Origin: an uncultured Oscillospiraceae bacterium | GTDB taxonomy: Bacteria; Bacillota; Clostridia; Oscillospirales; Oscillospiraceae | Direction: 5' to 3' | Length of the DNA stretch: 6,706 bases | NCBI GenBank assembly: GCA_934661715.1 | Contig: CAKUJL010000084.1 | Coordinates: 1-6,706, forward strand | The notes under the pieces: model-generated | What the model was told of the DNA's origin: nothing | The model's input: only the letters and a program-made list of their open reading frames with translations | Databases searched by the model: none | Made by a program: the position numbers and the translations under genes | In this document: positions 6,634-6,706 of the stretch, in pieces | Layout of the letters: every line of letters begins with the position of its first letter | How positions within the stretch are numbered: the first letter of the stretch is position 1

Positions 6634-6706
6634 ATGCAGCGTACCGAAAATTATCAGGATCAATTTCTCAATCAGGCCCGCAGGGAGCGCACAGCGCTGA
6701 CCGTCT
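6634..6706 (+). CDS. hfq: RNA chaperone Hfq, first 24 codons only
   Basis: Hfq is a ring-shaped hexameric Sm-like RNA chaperone that pairs small RNAs with mRNAs and can affect mRNA stability. Only residues 1-24 are in the window; the gene runs off the right edge. The visible N-terminus aligns without gaps to the first helix of known Hfq proteins: Gln8, Asp9, Phe11, Leu12 and Asn13 match the conserved QDxFLN, followed by RRER at 16-19 and ALTV entering the first beta strand. The ATG has GAAGGAG 7 nt upstream (6620-6626). The position after miaA supports the call, since miaA-hfq is a widely conserved pair. Downstream Sm2 residues cannot be checked, so completeness is unknown. Confidence 0.88.
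   Translation, partial: MQRTENYQDQFLNQARRERTALTV

Noticed and set aside
5593..6663. Antisense open frame of 356 codons opposite miaA and the start of hfq
   Set aside because: It mirrors the whole miaA gene, resembles no known protein, and its presence follows from the codon pattern of miaA.

Overview
The window is a GC-rich stretch from what looks like a Clostridia-class Firmicute, probably a gut Oscillospiraceae/Ruminococcaceae relative. Three things suggest this: strong GGAGG-type ribosome binding sites with TTG starts, an endonuclease-type MutL next to MutS with miaA and hfq downstream, and a palindromic intergenic element of a style I recall from GC-rich gut Clostridia. The lineage is inferred from these features and was not tested by any search.

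Layout, all genes on the plus strand: (1) 1-284 is non-coding and crowded with small perfect hairpins, an inverted pair of about 29-nt units and a short imperfect tandem repeat. It ends in the mutS ribosome binding site. (2) mutS, 285-2885. (3) A seven-helix-type CPBP/Abi membrane metalloprotease homologue, 2909-3610. (4) mutL, 3621-5606. (5) miaA, 5626-6558. (6) A 75-nt gap with a purine-rich leader, a small hairpin and a possible extended -10 promoter. (7) The first 24 codons of hfq, cut by the window end at 6706.

Gaps between mutS, the protease gene, mutL and miaA are 23, 10 and 19 nt, so these four are almost certainly one transcript. MutS recognises mismatches and recruits MutL. This MutL carries the full nicking-endonuclease motif set, as expected for a bacterium using methyl-independent repair. 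MiaA modifies tRNA position A37 and Hfq is the RNA chaperone; mutL-miaA-hfq is a widely conserved order. The one unexpected member is the intact membrane protease gene between mutS and mutL.

I see no mobile-element gene, CRISPR array, tRNA or rRNA, and no convincing new system. The most notable points are the protease insertion, the structured repeat region before mutS, and an Hfq N-terminus carrying an RRER rim motif of the E. coli type, where B. subtilis has RKEN.
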